NCBI GenBank assembly: GCA_015847255.1
Contig: JADLZK010010161.1
Span: forward strand, 124,001 to 188,000
DNA length: 64,000 nucleotides
From: Hyparrhenia diplandra
Taxonomy: Eukaryota > Streptophyta > Magnoliopsida > Poales > Poaceae
Reading direction: 5' to 3'
The notes beneath the pieces are model-generated. The model worked only from the letters and a program-made list of their open reading frames with translations, was not told where the DNA came from and ran no database searches. How positions within the stretch are numbered: position 1 is the first letter of the stretch; each line of letters opens with the position of its first letter. The position numbers and the translations under genes are program-made. Below are positions 23,920 to 35,789 of this stretch, one piece after another.

Positions 23920-24122
23920 TTTATAAAAATTTATAACATTTTATAACAATTTATAACAATTTAGAACATTTTATAATAATTTATAACAATTTATAACCAC
24001 TTTTAACAATTTATAACCACTTTTAACAATTTATAACAATTTATAACCATTTTATAACAATTTATAACATTTTATAACAATTTATAACATTTTATAACAA
24101 TTTATAACAATTTATAACCATA
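23920..24122 (+). repeat. AT-rich minisatellite (ATTTATAAC units)
   Basis: About 200 bp of 9-13 bp units built on AATTTATAAC/ATTTTATAAC, roughly eighteen copies. It separates the two genes of CACTA-3. Confidence 0.85.
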
Positions 24123-24180
24123 CTTTATCTACGTATTACGAAAATTTTACAGCGGCTAAAGGCGCCCCTAACGGAAAAGC

Positions 24181-24241
24181 CACGGAAAACATTAACCGTG
24201 GCGGGCACCACTGCGCCCGCCCGCGGTTAATGTTTTCCGTG
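24181..24241. repeat. Internal hairpin with terminal-type words in CACTA-3
   Basis: Arms CACGGAAAACATTAACCG (24181-24198) and its complement CGGTTAATGTTTTCCGTG (24224-24241) surround GGCGGGC/GCCCGCC. These words resemble CACTA subterminal sequence, yet here they lie in the middle of the element, directly upstream of the second promoter. Confidence 0.75.
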
Positions 24242-24276
24242 GCGAGCATCCTTACTGCGCTCACGCAAAACCCATG

Positions 24277-24290
24277 TACTATAAATAGTA
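24277..24290 (+). promoter_or_regulatory. TATA box of CACTA-3 second gene
   Basis: TACTATAAATAGTA lies downstream of the internal hairpin and upstream of a GC-rich leader. This suggests the second gene has its own promoter instead of sharing one transcript with tnp2. Confidence 0.5.
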
Positions 24291-24299
24291 CCCCTCCTC

Positions 24300-26175
24300 C
24301 CCCTCAATTCTCTAAGTCCTTGATTAGCGTTCTTTGTGACGAAGAGGGCTGCCCAATTTTCCCTCCTTGGCGCGCCGTCGCCGTCGTGCTTTCGATCCGC
24401 CCGTGCCTATCCGCGCCTCCGTCCGCCCGCCCCGCCCGCGCGCCCGTGCGTCTCATCCGCCGCCCAGCCCCCGCCCTGCCGCCGTCCCGTCATCGCCGCC
24501 GTCCCGTCTCAGGCGGAACCTTAACTCCGTCGATCCCGCCAGGCCGCTGCGTGGTGCACGTCGGCGACCCCGCTCCGTCCTTCCTCCTCAGGCAGGTGGT
24601 CTTTGGGGCGGTCGGCGCCGTGGGTGCCCGTTCCGTCGCCCCCCCGCCACCGTCCTTGTCCCGCCACCGTCCTCGTCCCGCCACCATAGTCCTCGTCCCC
24701 GCCACCCGTCCTCGTCCGTCACCGTCCTCGTCCCCGTCCTCCTCCTCGCCCCGTCCTCGTCCCGTCCAGGCCGTTCCGTGGTGGTGCTTCGTCGGTGGTG
24801 CTCGTCGGAACCCTAACTCCGGTCACGCGTTCGTGGTGCGGGTTGTCTTTACTGGTGCCTTAAAGGTAGTCTTTGCCCGTGGTCTTTGTGTGGTGGTGCT
24901 CCATCTTCTTCTCCTCTACCTCGCCGCGGTCTTTGCTGGTTAACTTGCTCCTCCTCGGTTATCTGTATTTTTTTGATTCATGAAATTCTTTGTTTCAATC
25001 GTCATATTGTTGCCTCAATTAATGTCCGCCTGTGATGCCAAATTGGATAATCCGATTAGTTGAGTGTATGTGCCATCGCTGGGATGCCAAATTGGATAAT
25101 CGAGCATATTTGTCTTGGCTCGTGTTGGTGCAATCGTCATTAACTTGAATTCACTTGCTCTATGTCATTGATGACCATTTTTATGTTTGTCAAGTTGATA
25201 ATATAGCCCTTCATGTCAAACTGAATTCACTTTGATATTGCCCTTTATGTCAAGTTGTCATGGTTTGTCGAGGATGACCCCCTCTTGTCATGTTTAAACA
25301 CCTATTCTCATGGTCGATACCTACCTATTCCATATGTTAATTTTCTCAATATTGAGCATATTTTTGGATATATGTTGAAACCTGTCCTACCTATTCTTTG
25401 TCAATATGTTGGATATATGTTGGACTATTGAAAGCGCCCATGATTTTTCTCATTATATATGTTGGACATGTCACTCTAAATGTTGGTCTAGTGTTGTAAT
25501 ATTAGCCAATTTGAATTTGTTTTTTTGCTTGTACCCTCTTGTCATGTTTAAACTCATCCAAACTTGCTTGTACCTACACTTGGCTCTTGACCATAGTTGA
25601 TGGCCTAATTAACTTGAGTTCTTAGCTTTACATGGGTTGATGGCTATAAACTTGCCTAGACTTGGCTAGACTTGGTCTGTTGGGTCCCTATTTCACTATC
25701 TCAATGTTGATGGCCTAATTAACTTGAGTTCTTAGCTTACATGGGGGTCACATTTGGGTCCCTATTTCACTATTTCACTTACTCATATGTCGATATTGCC
25801 CTAAACTCTACTACTATTTTTTAAGCTTGGCATGGGGCTGTTGTTTTTCAACATATATGCAATGATGTGAACCCATTAGTGCCGAGGCCGGTGGCATATA
25901 TGCAATGAAATGAACTTAATTATTTGGGCCGAGGCAGCGGCTATGATGATTGAATGTCCCCCTATACTTGGAAGCTTCTAAACTAGGGACGGCTTGTACA
26001 AAGCAAACGGTTTAGAAGCGATGTGATCACAAGGGAGCTATATCTCGAGCCAATCTTTTTATTTCTCTCTTTCGCAATTTTGAATTACGCTTGTGTACTC
26101 CTCCTATATACTATAGTACTAAAGCACTATATATTTGTAGCTTGAAATGAACGAATGAACAAAACGGCCTCGGCT
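24300..26175 (+). other. Leader and probable first intron of CACTA-3 second gene
   Basis: 24300-24940 is very GC-rich, with CCGTCC/CGTCC repeats (low-complexity Pro/Arg/Ser frames that I do not consider coding). 24950-26140 is T-rich with repeated 'atgttgatggcc' and 'cccttgtcatg' phrases, typical of a long intron. No coding signal is seen. Confidence 0.4.
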
Positions 26176-26179
26176 TGAA

Positions 26180-29100
26180 AAAGGCGAATGAACAAGAACA
26201 ACGAGCTTGAATGGGAGTCGCCTAGCTCTAGCAACGGAAGTGGCGGCGACTCCGGGTACTCCCGAGTGCATAAGCGGAGCCTCGTGATAGCCCGTGTAAG
26301 GGTAGAAGGAACGCATCGAGGAGGAAGAAGATCCTAATTCAACCCGAGGGACTAAGCACCAAGCAAGAAGCGTCGGGTTAAGGAAGTACAGGCCGAACGG
26401 CTGCCACCGCCCTCCCTCCACAAGCAGCTCGAGCAACAACCCCTTTCGTCCCACGGCCACCTCTTCGAGGCAAAGCAAAGGGAGACAAGCCGAAGACGGG
26501 AGAAGGGGAGGGGCGTGGGAGCGTAAGAAGATCAATGAGGTCCTTGTCATTCAAGAGTTGGGGCCGCGGGCGAGCCACCGCTGCCTCCCGAAGTCAACGC
26601 TGGCACAAAGACTCGAGGTGTGTCGTGTTTCGTGAAGGATAAGGTCTCCATTCTTATCGAAGACCGGAAAGCCGCCCCCCAACAACCGATAAGTTATGGG
26701 TGTTTGGCGAGGTTTCGAAATGGTTCCGTATCCGCCCGGCGCCGATATGGAAATGGTGGAGTAGCATGTAAACTTCCTCGCAGAAGAAGCTTTTTAGCTG
26801 GAAGTATAGGCTCAATGCAGACTTTTACAAGAAAGGACGCCTACCCTTCACCAAGTACAACATGATCTCGGAAGAAGTATGGGAAGAGTTCGCAAAAAGG
26901 CTAAACACGCCCGAAGCAAAGGCGAAGAGTGAGAAGTTCTCCGAGCTAGCCAAACGGAACAAACTTTCCCCACTACTTGAGGAGTGTTAGGGCACGCCAG
27001 GACACAAGCCGGCGGGTGGCGGAAGAAAGGAAAAGACAGAAGCCGGGAGAGCCGGATCCGTATGAGGGCTGTGATGAAAGGACCCGGGACTTCCTCTACG
27101 CCCACAAGCCCAAGAAGCTAGAGGCCGAAGCCCGGATGAAGGAGGTCGAGAAGAAGGTCATAGAGGCCACTACGGCTAAGAACAACGGGACCCTCGAGAT
27201 TCGTCGGGGACACGATCCGGCCGACGCCGGCCTTGGGAAACTCCGAGCATCGCGCCGCATCCGTGGCATGAGCTCCGAGTGAAGAGTTGGGCGACCGGTG
27301 GGCTCGTGGCGGTGATCTTTGCCTCGCATCACACGCAGAGGTACAAGGAGGGTCTGCGAGACGGGAAGGGCGTGATGAGGCCTTGCAAACCAAATGATCA
27401 CACGACCATCAAAGAGGCCCTCACGAGCAACGACCCCGGATGGTCGAAGTCAGGAAGCGGATGTTCCGCTTATTTGGTATGCGGTGCCCACCTCAAAGAA
27501 CCCCAAAGCACCTCTGGCTGGCGACCCGATGGACCCGGTGGATGATATCACCGAAGAGACACCATGCAATATGTTGATACGTCGGCCGGGTTGGGCAAGA
27601 AAAAGGTAGTGGCCAAGGGGGTGGTATTTCCTCCGGATCTTGCAAAAGAATGCGAAGCGCCACGAGATCCCTCCGGAATGTCTTTGAAGTCAACATTGGG
27701 TTCGTGGGCGCGAGAACATGAAGGGGGATTTGGACTATCCCGGTCATAACGAGGTGAACACTCTAGGAGCTGCTACGTGCTACAACGCGTCCGCGGGCCG
27801 AAGGTGGACATTGAGCTGAATATGTCGACGTTGACTCCACCTTAGGCTCAACAAAGAAGACAAAGCGGACCGAGTCGCCACGGACCCCTATGGTGACTCC
27901 TCCGACGATGATGAAGATGGTGGGGACGGCGGAGGCAACGACCCTCCTCAAGGTTCGGTACCCCCGCTAAGGACCCGGCACAAGACGAGCCTCGGGAGCC
28001 GACAACGAAGGAGCCGGCACCTAAGGAGTTTAAGGAGGCGGCACTGATCAAAGAGAGCACCTAAGGGCCGACACCTCAAGAGCCGGCACCTCGGCGCCGG
28101 CAACTCGGGGAGCCCGACACCTCGGGCTCGGGGAGCCGGCACATGAGGGGCGGCCGATATACGAGGAAGCAGCGCGGCGAAAACACGGTGCCAAGTCCTG
28201 AGGCGAGGGGAGCGAGACACCCGTCTACACTCAAGGCCTCTAATGGACAACACCTCAAGCGTAGGGGAAGCGAGGAAAGGAGCTCGACCTAGCAAACGCC
28301 CTCCAAAGACAGAAGAAGCACACATTCGATAAAGAGGAGGTCGCGCAGACCCAAGTACCCGCTACCCGGGAGGCCCAAAGAAATAGATATTCGATCCGAA
28401 AGGTATGCACCGCTGAAACAACGAGTTGTAATAAGTTATTAGCTACTCCTTTTCGCAACCCTAGGTAATTAACATTTGTACCGCCGCTTTTTGCAGCCAA
28501 AATCCTCACCTTATAAGGGGTTTGTCACGGACGAATGCCCCGGCTCGTTCGAGTTTGGGAAGTTCATGATCCCAAAGGCCCGGCTCATCGATGCCGAGGA
28601 CCGGGAGACTCGGAAGTTCCATGCATGGTACATGGAGTGCGCAAAAGCGTGGATTGTATAGCTTCAGGTGTCCTTCTTCCTAAGGAGTGCTTCCACTACC
28701 CCCATCGAGCTCCAGTTCACGATTACATTCGATGACATGTCGAGACTACTTCGCCGACGGGACATTGACGTCGCCCAAGTCACCTTGTTTACGATGTAAG
28801 CGCAATTTTACTTGCACATGTCCCTTGTATCCGTATATAGATTCTTTCTTTCAAAGGTACCTATGCCACGACCACATGTCCTTGTAGGTTGTGCGCCAAT
28901 GCAACCAGAGGTTAAACACCGGGTGTTCTTTACCTCTCTCCATGGCACATCTCGTGAGAGACGATCGTCGGTTATAAGCTAGAGCGGACCATCCCGACCT
29001 GGTCAACTTGACGGACGAGGAAAGACGTAAGATGCGGGATAAGAATGAAAGAGCTAAGTTGGAGGTAGCGAGAATACGTCATATCGGTGATGAAAAGGTC

Positions 29101-29874
29101 AAAGGAAAATGGGCCTCGATGTATTCTCGGCGCCTTACCAATATGGAATGGGGATGGTAGGACATTGGATCTGTTTCATGATCTTTCCTCGGGGACGGGA
29201 GGGCCGTTATCTTTGACTCACTACGAGGCACTAACCCGCTTCGGCTACCAACAATTCGAAAAAATCTTGAGATTGTAAGTGATCGATGAACTCCTTATGC
29301 AATTATATACTAGAGTCGAATATCATATATCGTTGACAATATAGTGCATTTGCATACGCGCTTACAAGAAATACTTGAAGGATCCGAACTGGCGGGATCG
29401 TCGATCCCGTAGTGTAGGAGCGCAATGGAGATAGACTCAAAATCGTTTAAATTTCCGTAAGACGTAAATGAAACATAGTTTTTCTTAGTACGACTACCTT
29501 GCTATAGCTTCGATATTACTAATAACACCGGGGTTTATTGTGTGCGGTGCCTCAAACAAACTGACGGATCAAACTTGTGTGGATTCTTTCGTACGTGAGT
29601 ACCTCCGGCCCTGCGGAAGGTACAAATCCAGCTACCGGCTGACTCAAGGACGCAAGGAACACGTTCACGGGGTGATACAAAAGGCAACCGACGAGATGCG
29701 GTTCAGCGCACGATTGCGAACATCCGCAAGTTCGTTCTAGACATGGTAGTTCACTCTAAAACGCGGCCGTACTTCAATCGGGACGGTGAGTTGGGGCTGT
29801 CTTTAGAGTTTGGGCCGCTAAGGAGATGGGAAGAGCTAGGTCTTACGGACTATCTTCATCCGGTCAACATATAG
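26180..29874 (+). pseudogene. CACTA-3 second gene with Ulp1 / C48 peptidase-like domain
   Basis: It begins near NELEWESPSSSNGSGGDSGY (about 26200). A basic coiled region spans 26980-27280 (EERKRQKPGEPDPYEGCDER, KKLEAEARMKEVEKKV). A CPLG-type block and an acidic/proline stretch lie to about 28260, then KFHAWYMECAKAW (about 28615-28655), as in the middle part of grass CACTA ORF2 proteins. The C-terminal part resembles Peptidase_C48. A catalytic His is seen in GHWICFMIF (CAT at 29163-29165), an Asp in VIFDS (29206-29220) and a Cys in SNLCGFF (TGT at 29578-29580). The tail runs to EFGPLRRWEELGLTDYLHP and the stop at 29872-29874. Introns probably split it near 28400, 28790, 29280 and 29450. Frames shift repeatedly. 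Ulp1 proteases cleave SUMO; what they do for transposons is unknown. Confidence 0.68.
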
Positions 29875-30048
29875 CTCGCAATGTTTGTGCGGATATGTGG
29901 TAATTGAAACTAGTACATGTTGGATATGAACTAATGGATCGATCGATCAATCGGTGAAACTTGTATATATGAATCGATGTATATATATGTATATATGATG
30001 TATATTAGAGTACATGTCTCGTGTTATATATACGTGTGTATGGATTGA

Positions 30049-30102
30049 TATATATATATATATATATATATTGGTATTTTTTTTTTTTTTAAAAAAAAAA
30101 AT
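30049..30102. repeat. (TA)n followed by poly-T and poly-A
   Basis: About eleven TA units, then a run of T joined to a run of A, within the 3' non-coding part of CACTA-3. Confidence 0.8.
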
Positions 30103-30124
30103 TGAAGCTTTGGTTAAGTTTCTT

Positions 30125-30301
30125 TTGCGTGGGCGGCGAGTTACGCCGCCGCCCACGGCTTCAAATTTTTACGTGGCGGGCACGGCGACCGCCCGCCACG
30201 CTGAAGGCCACGATTATCCGTGACCTTTCGTTAGTGACGGGCACCGTGCCCGCCACTAACGGCGTTTTTGCCCGCCACTAATGTGTTTTTGGGTACTAGT
30301 G
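30125..30301 (+). repeat. 3' subterminal repeats and TIR of CACTA-3
   Basis: GTGGCGGGC, GCCCGCCAC and GCGGCG words in both orientations, ending in the terminal TACTAGTG. Matches the left-end array. Confidence 0.8.
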
Positions 30302-30716
30302 AAAAGGATGCTAAAGCGAACCAGACAATCTTTCTGGAGCAATGGCACTTCACTTGTGTTGACAAGACAGGAGCAGTGGCTATCCCCAGCAGTCATCACT
30401 GGTTAGGGGGCTTTATGTAAGTTAATGTTATTCGTGAGGCAAAGTATAGGGAGGTTTCTCAAAATATTGGATTAAGGACTTCTCTGAGAAAAAACTATTG
30501 ACCAGAGTCCACGCTGGGACCGGGTACTTGTAGTCCTTGGATCCAAATTTTGCAGCCAGATTGAGAAGTGACAGGCGAGGCGACCCTACGGTCTTGTGAG
30601 TTCTGACCCCGGGACCTCCCTTCCTGTCGCCGGCGGCCAGCTCAGCAAGAACCAGAGGAGGCTGTCGCTTCCGCTTCTGCTGCCTCTTTTTTCTAGATGG
30701 AGCAGCTCAGGAGCGG
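30302..30716. other. Low-copy host sequence right of CACTA-3
   Basis: No recognisable gene. 30570-30720 is GC-rich and could be an exon or leader, but no homology was recognised on either strand. Confidence 0.3.
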
Positions 30717-30719
30717 GTG

Positions 30720-30968
30720 GTATTTGCCTGCTTAGTTTACGAAAAGTGAACCCAAAAAATGCTACGGCACTGTTACATCGAATCTCGACGCATTTGAATG
30801 AAGCGATTAAATGTATGTAAATAAAAAAAACTAATTGCGTAGTTTAGCTGAAAAGTGTGACGAATCTTTTAAATCTAGTTAATCTATAGTGAGACAATAA
30901 TTACCAAATACAAACGAAAAGTGCTATAAGTAATTGAACCCAAAATATTTCACCAACTAAACACCCCG
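30720..30968. mobile_element. Tourist-like MITE, degenerate copy
   Basis: The interior (ACGAATCTTTTAAATCTAG, TTACCAAATACAAACGAAA) matches the MITE at 31015-31258, and the right end carries CCAACTAAACACCCC. The left end is poorly preserved, so boundaries are approximate. Confidence 0.5.
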
Positions 30969-31014
30969 GGCGGCAACTCCCAACTTGAGGACACAGTGGC
31001 GTGGGAGGAGCTTA

Positions 31015-31258
31015 GGCCTTATTTAGTTACATCTAAAGTTTCAAATTTTTCACTCTCTCTCCGTCACATCAATTTTTGGACACATATATGGAGCAAAGTA
31101 AATGTAGGTAAAAAAAATAACTAATTACACAGTTTGGTTGTAAGTCACGAGACGAATCTTTTAAACCTAGTTAGTCTATAATTAGACAATATTTACCAAA
31201 TACAAACGAACGAGTTACTATTCATCAAGTTGCAAAAACTTACGAACTAAACAAGGCC
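31015..31258. mobile_element. Tourist-like (PIF/Harbinger) MITE
   Basis: The terminal inverted repeats GGCCTTATTTAGTT and AACTAAACAAGGCC are flanked on both sides by TTA (31012-31014 and 31259-31261), the target of PIF/Harbinger elements. 244 bp, AT-rich, non-coding. Confidence 0.82.
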
Positions 31259-31261
31259 TTA

Positions 31262-32330
31262 GCATCCATGCTGTTTCACAATGCAGCATCAAAACGGCAT
31301 CGGAGGAACAAACCTGTGGAGAATTCGATCAAAATAGTAAATATGTTGCTGATTAACCACGCTACCAGTACCAGACCATGTGCTCGGTTTATTACAATTG
31401 GAATACTGCATCTTAGTTCAAACTGTTTAGCATGCAGCGTTTTACAGATTCAGCCTGATGGAAGCAAGAACGACAGGATACAATAATAATGCCATGTTAA
31501 CAGAGACCCAACAAGCCTCATCTCATACTACTTTCCGAAGAGCAAACCTTTCTGTCCGGCTGACTCCCCTGCTGTTCTCTTCTTTCCCTTTCTTTCTGTT
31601 GTACAGCCCTGTAGACTATTCCTTTCCCTTTCTCCCTCTCTATCTGTATAGTTTATTTTATTTAAATTTATATACCAACAGTGGGGGCTTCCGCTGTATT
31701 TATGGCTCAAAAACATCTTATTAGTTATTACCATATAGATGAACTGGAGCAAGTATGATAGCAGGCCGGTTTCTGGGCTAAATGCCGACGTGGAGGAGAG
31801 AAAAAGAGAGAGAAGAGAGCGGGACGTAGAAGCTTACAACCAAAGCTTGGACCAAGAACCAATAAAAATCGTGAGAGAGGCAAGTGGGACCATATATTAA
31901 TAATAAAGACTGAACCACACTGGATGATGTGGATCAGGAAGCATCGAAGAGAGGCCTCTTAACTACATGGTCAACAAATTAGAGCAGGGGACTCTTTAGG
32001 CCCATTTTAGATATCATGGCCCAACGAGAATGTCTCACACTAGACCAAACTGTGGACCCTACCTCCTCCGCCCCACCTGTCTGTCCCTGCCTCTCAGCCC
32101 ACACGCGGGGCGTTTGAAATTTGAAACCAACGGACTCTCTCTCTCTCTCTCTTCACTAGTACACTCCAACGTCTCTCTCCATCACTCACGGCACGGCCGG
32201 GCCCCAAATCTCTCCACCTCCTCTCCTCGGCTCCTCCTCCCCCAAACAAAATCCCCCCAAATCCCTCCCTCTCCTCCTCGCCCAGGACTCCCACCCCCCT
32301 CGATCCCATCTCCCTCCACCTCACCCAACC
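31262..32330 (+). promoter_or_regulatory. Upstream region and leader of the DUF936 gene
   Basis: Non-coding. A TATA-like CATATATTAA lies at 31891-31900, and a pyrimidine tract (CT repeat, 32131-32151) lies in the presumed leader, as is common in grass genes. C/T-rich sequence continues to the start codon. The transcription start is not determined. Confidence 0.4.
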
Positions 32331-35300
32331 ATGGCGACGGTCACTCAAGGCGTGCTCCTCCGCCTCCTCCAATCGATGCACACCGACGAACCCATCACCG
32401 GTTCGTCGCACCGCACACCAATCCTCAAGTGACCGCCGTCGTCCCCGCGCTCACCGCCTCCACCTCCGACTCGCCGCTCCTGGCCCCCCTCCAACAACGG
32501 CGTCCTCCTCCTCAACCTCTCCGACGGCCTCCACTGCACCTACGTCCAGGTCCCGCCCTCCGACGCCGACGCGCTCCTCGCATCCGCGCGCCCGCACCTC
32601 GTCGGACATCTCGTCCACCTCGACCGACTCCGGTTCGCTCGACCCGTTCCACGCGCCGTCGGGCTCCGCACCGTCCCGTCCTCACGCTCCGTCCCCTGCG
32701 TCGGCAAACCCGAGCCTCTCGTCGCCCGGTCCGCTGCTTGTGCTCGCGGATACGTCATCCAGCCTGCCGCGTCCGCCGCCGACGCCGCCCCGCCACTCAT
32801 GCCGTCCTCCAACTCCAACTCCGCTGCTCCCGACGCCAGCGACGCCGCCAACATCAAGAGGACTGTCCTGGGTCCAAAGAACGCCGTCGACCCCGCGCCA
32901 CAGCAGCCCGTCAAGCGCCGGTTCTCGTCGCCAGCGCCGTCGTCCAAGCAGCAGCAGCGAGATCCGTCGCCGGCCGCCAAGCCCGCATCCTCGCGGTCGT
33001 CCTCTCCCTCTGTCCGCAAGACCGCCGGCTCGCGGGCGTCCTCGCCAGCGGTGGTCAGGAGGAGGAACAACGCCGCGTGCGACGTCACCGGCGCCGTCCA
33101 AGTGCGTGGTGCCGAGCCTCGTCGCTGCCAGGGAGGAGAATCGGAGGGTGGTGCGGGAGCCGGCGATCATCGTGCCGTCGAGGTACCGCCAGCCGTCGCC
33201 GGCCGGAGGGAGGAGGTGCCGTGTCTCCGGCCGTTGGGGGTGGGAGAAGGGCATCCCTGTCGCCGAGCTCGCGAAGGCTGTCTGGGGAAGGCGCTGGGAA
33301 GAAGAAGGTTGGGGTGCTGGTGGCGGGGATCTCTAAGATGACGGATTTGGGGAGTGGGTCGGGTGTGAAGCCAGGGAGGAAGAGCTGGGATGATCCCACG
33401 GTTTCGCTTGGGACTGCGGCGGCAGGATCCGTGATGAAGGCTAAGGCCAAGGTGGATAAGGATTCCATCCTCAGGACTCAGGTATGGATGCTCTGTTACT
33501 ACTACATTATTGTGTTGTACATTTGAGACATGGTGCTTGCCAAGATTGTCAAGATAACCATCTGATAATTCGAGTTCGAGGATATAGTTTGTTCACTGCC
33601 TGCATTGTGTTGTGACTGGAATAGAGAATAGTAGTAGCATAAATAACTCTTTCTCAAGTGTTTAAATAACTTGAAGAGGTACATTTGTCTGTGTTGTATT
33701 GTCGTTCAAATGAAAGATCTTGCTTGGTACACCAGATGGGATTGTAAATCGATGACTGCCAAATTCATGCTAGGGTGGAAAACCCAAAGTATGACTTAAA
33801 CATGAACATTGAACAGCATACTTGATTCATATGATCCTAGCCTTGGTCAGATTTGGTTATGCAAATTAAGATCTGACATAGCTAGATGATGTTGGATGAT
33901 ATGGATAGGTAGGATTGTAGACAAAGAAACATTATTGGGAAAAAAAGACTGAAGTATGAAGTGACTGTAACCTTAATTGTTGGCTCAGAAAATCATAACC
34001 GTGGTATTCAGTAACAACATTTTCAAATGGATATGTATTGTGAACAGTTCTGTTTCAATGTTTTCTCAATTTATAAATTTGGTGCCATGACTACAAATTT
34101 GGTGCCACGGTTATAACTTTCACAATTATAGTTTGGAATTTCAATCATATAGCTACATATATATAGAATGGTGTATTAGTCATTTTTAGGTTCAGAGTAC
34201 TGATTTTTTTTCTTCTTCTGCATATCCTTAGGTAGCATGTTTGGATAACCATTTTGCCTGTGTACAATAGAAAGTTGTGTCCTTGTAGTGGACATCAGAA
34301 TGTTTTGTGCTTGTGGAGTAATTATTTTCTTTTTTGTTTCTATCATCAGGAAGCAATGTCGAGGCGATTAAGTGATGCTACAATGGAACACTCCAGTAAT
34401 GAAGATTCATCTGTTGATGAGAAGCCAAAGCCTCGTAAGAAGATAGAATCTACCTCAGTAAAGGCAAAAACCACAGCTCCAAAAATCATACTTCATGATC
34501 CTAAATGGACTGACGGCAGCATTCAGTTGGATGCACTTCCTGATAAGCTCTCAAAAATAGGAAAGGTAAGCAACTTGTATAGTTTACTGCCTCAGTCTCC
34601 ATTTAGTGTTCCTGGCTTGACTTGAGTTTATATATAATATAATATCTAACGAATTTTAGGAAGCTTTTGAACGGAGGGATTTAGCAGCAACTGCAGCAGC
34701 TAGTGCCCTGCAAGAGGCATTGGTCTCTGAATCTGTAATCAGGAATATAAGGTATTTGAAGATTATTTTCTCTGTCTAAAAACAAAACCCGTGCATATGT
34801 TCAGCAGAAAAGTTATGATAATATCTTATTAATTTCTGCCTATTGTTTGAAGATTATTTTCTCTGTCGAAAAAACAAAACCAGTGCATATGTTCAGCAGA
34901 AAAGTTATGATAATATCTTGTTGATTTCTGCCTATTGTTAAACAGAAAAGTGGTCTGATAGTATCTTGTTTATTTCTGATTACAGCAAGTTCTCTGAAAT
35001 CTGTGCTTCCTCAAAGGTCGCCAATCCATTTCCAACAGTCGACCTTTTCCTGGTTGTCTACGAGGATACACTCAAGTGGAAGACAATCGCTGAGTCTGTG
35101 GTTACCAATGGGACTGAAGAGGAATTCTTGGAGAAATCAACTAAGCAATGGGTTGGGGCTGCATTAGCCACTGATCTTGAAGTCATCAAGCTGCTCAACG
35201 GTGCCACTGGATCGTTCTCTCGGACGAGGAGCATCAGCAAGCCAAGTGCATCTTCAGTTGAACCACCAAGGACAAGCCTGTCGAAGAAGCCAACACATGG

Positions 35301-35700
35301 AGTTTCAGCAAAGGCGCAGTCTAAGGTCTCACCAAGCTCACCAGTGAGGTGCACATGGAGTAACAACGAGAGCATGAGTGAGACTGCTGAGCTTGCCAAG
35401 GCCTTGTGGTGCGAGATGCATACATGGTTCCTGACTTTCGTGGACGAGGCACTGGATGTGGGCTTCCACCTGTTTGAAGATCAGAATGTCGCTAGCAAGG
35501 GAAAGCACAGCAGCCACATAACGGTGGTCCTCTCACAGTTTAAGAAGATCAGCGACTGGCTGGACCAAGTAGGTAAGATTGTGGAGCAGGAAAGGACCAA
35601 GGAGAAGATCGAGTGTTTGAAGCGCAAGATCTATGGGTTTGTTATTAGCCACATGGGGTCTGTGTTCGAGAGCTCTGTCTCAGTTTCTTCCATGAGTTGA
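32331..35700 (+). CDS. DUF936 family protein, four coding exons, frameshifts in exon 1
   Basis: A plant-specific protein of unknown molecular function (PF06075). The start MATVTQGVLLRLLQSM (32331) matches the family's conserved opening, followed by TGSSHRTPIL, VTAVVPAL, LNLSDGLHCTYV and GKPEPLVARSA. Next comes a Ser/Pro/Arg-rich middle (SSSPSVRKTAGSRASSP, PSRYRQPSPAGG). Exons: 32331-33481, 34350-34565, 34660-34751, 34986-35700, all with GT/AG borders and consistent phase. The C-terminal half (WTDGSIQLDALPDKLSKIGK, EAFERRDLAATAAASALQEA, SKFSEICASSKVANPFPTVD, ELAKALWCEMHTWFLTF) is clean. Exon 1 needs four frame changes: near 32426 (in-frame TGA at 32430-32432), in the C run at 32484-32489, near 33060-33095, and near 33205-33220. 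All lie in G/C runs while the protein text stays conserved, so assembly error is at least as likely as a real pseudogene. Confidence 0.85.
34755..34938 (+). repeat. 91 bp tandem duplication in intron 3 of the DUF936 gene
   Basis: TTTGAAGATTATTTTCTCTG begins at 34755 and again at 34846, and the two units are nearly identical. A partial third copy (34940-34980) runs up to the splice acceptor. Confidence 0.85.
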
Positions 35701-35789
35701 GGGGATGCTTCATGCTCTGAAGCTCGCTGCTCGCTGTTTCTGTTCGTATTGGTTCTTCAAATTGTTAAGATTTATAGGTTACAAAATCA

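Larger units (their letters stand above)
19367..30301 (+). mobile_element. CACTA-3: complete-ended En/Spm-type transposon with Ulp1-like gene
   Basis: The left end reads CACTAGTAACGAA and the right end is the complement of CACTAGTACCCAA. The flanking trinucleotide AAA (19364-19366, 30302-30304) is the expected 3 bp target duplication. Subterminal regions repeat the words CGTGGCGGGC/GCCCGCCACG. Length is 10,935 bp. It holds two plus-strand genes: a TNP2 transposase (about 20074-23615) and a second gene with a C48-peptidase-like region (about 26180-29874). Each is preceded by its own TATA-like promoter. Both frames are broken by many small indels. Its termini and repeats belong to a different family from CACTA-1 and CACTA-2. 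Confidence 0.85.

Noticed and set aside
24230..24943. 237-codon Pro/Arg/Ser frame in the CACTA-3 central leader
   Set aside because: CCGTCC-repeat composition, overlapping open frames on the same strand, and no domain. Better explained as a GC-rich leader.
32540..33254. Long minus-strand frames opposite the DUF936 exon 1
   Set aside because: Shadow of the GC-rich plus-strand exon, which carries clear family motifs and correct splice sites.
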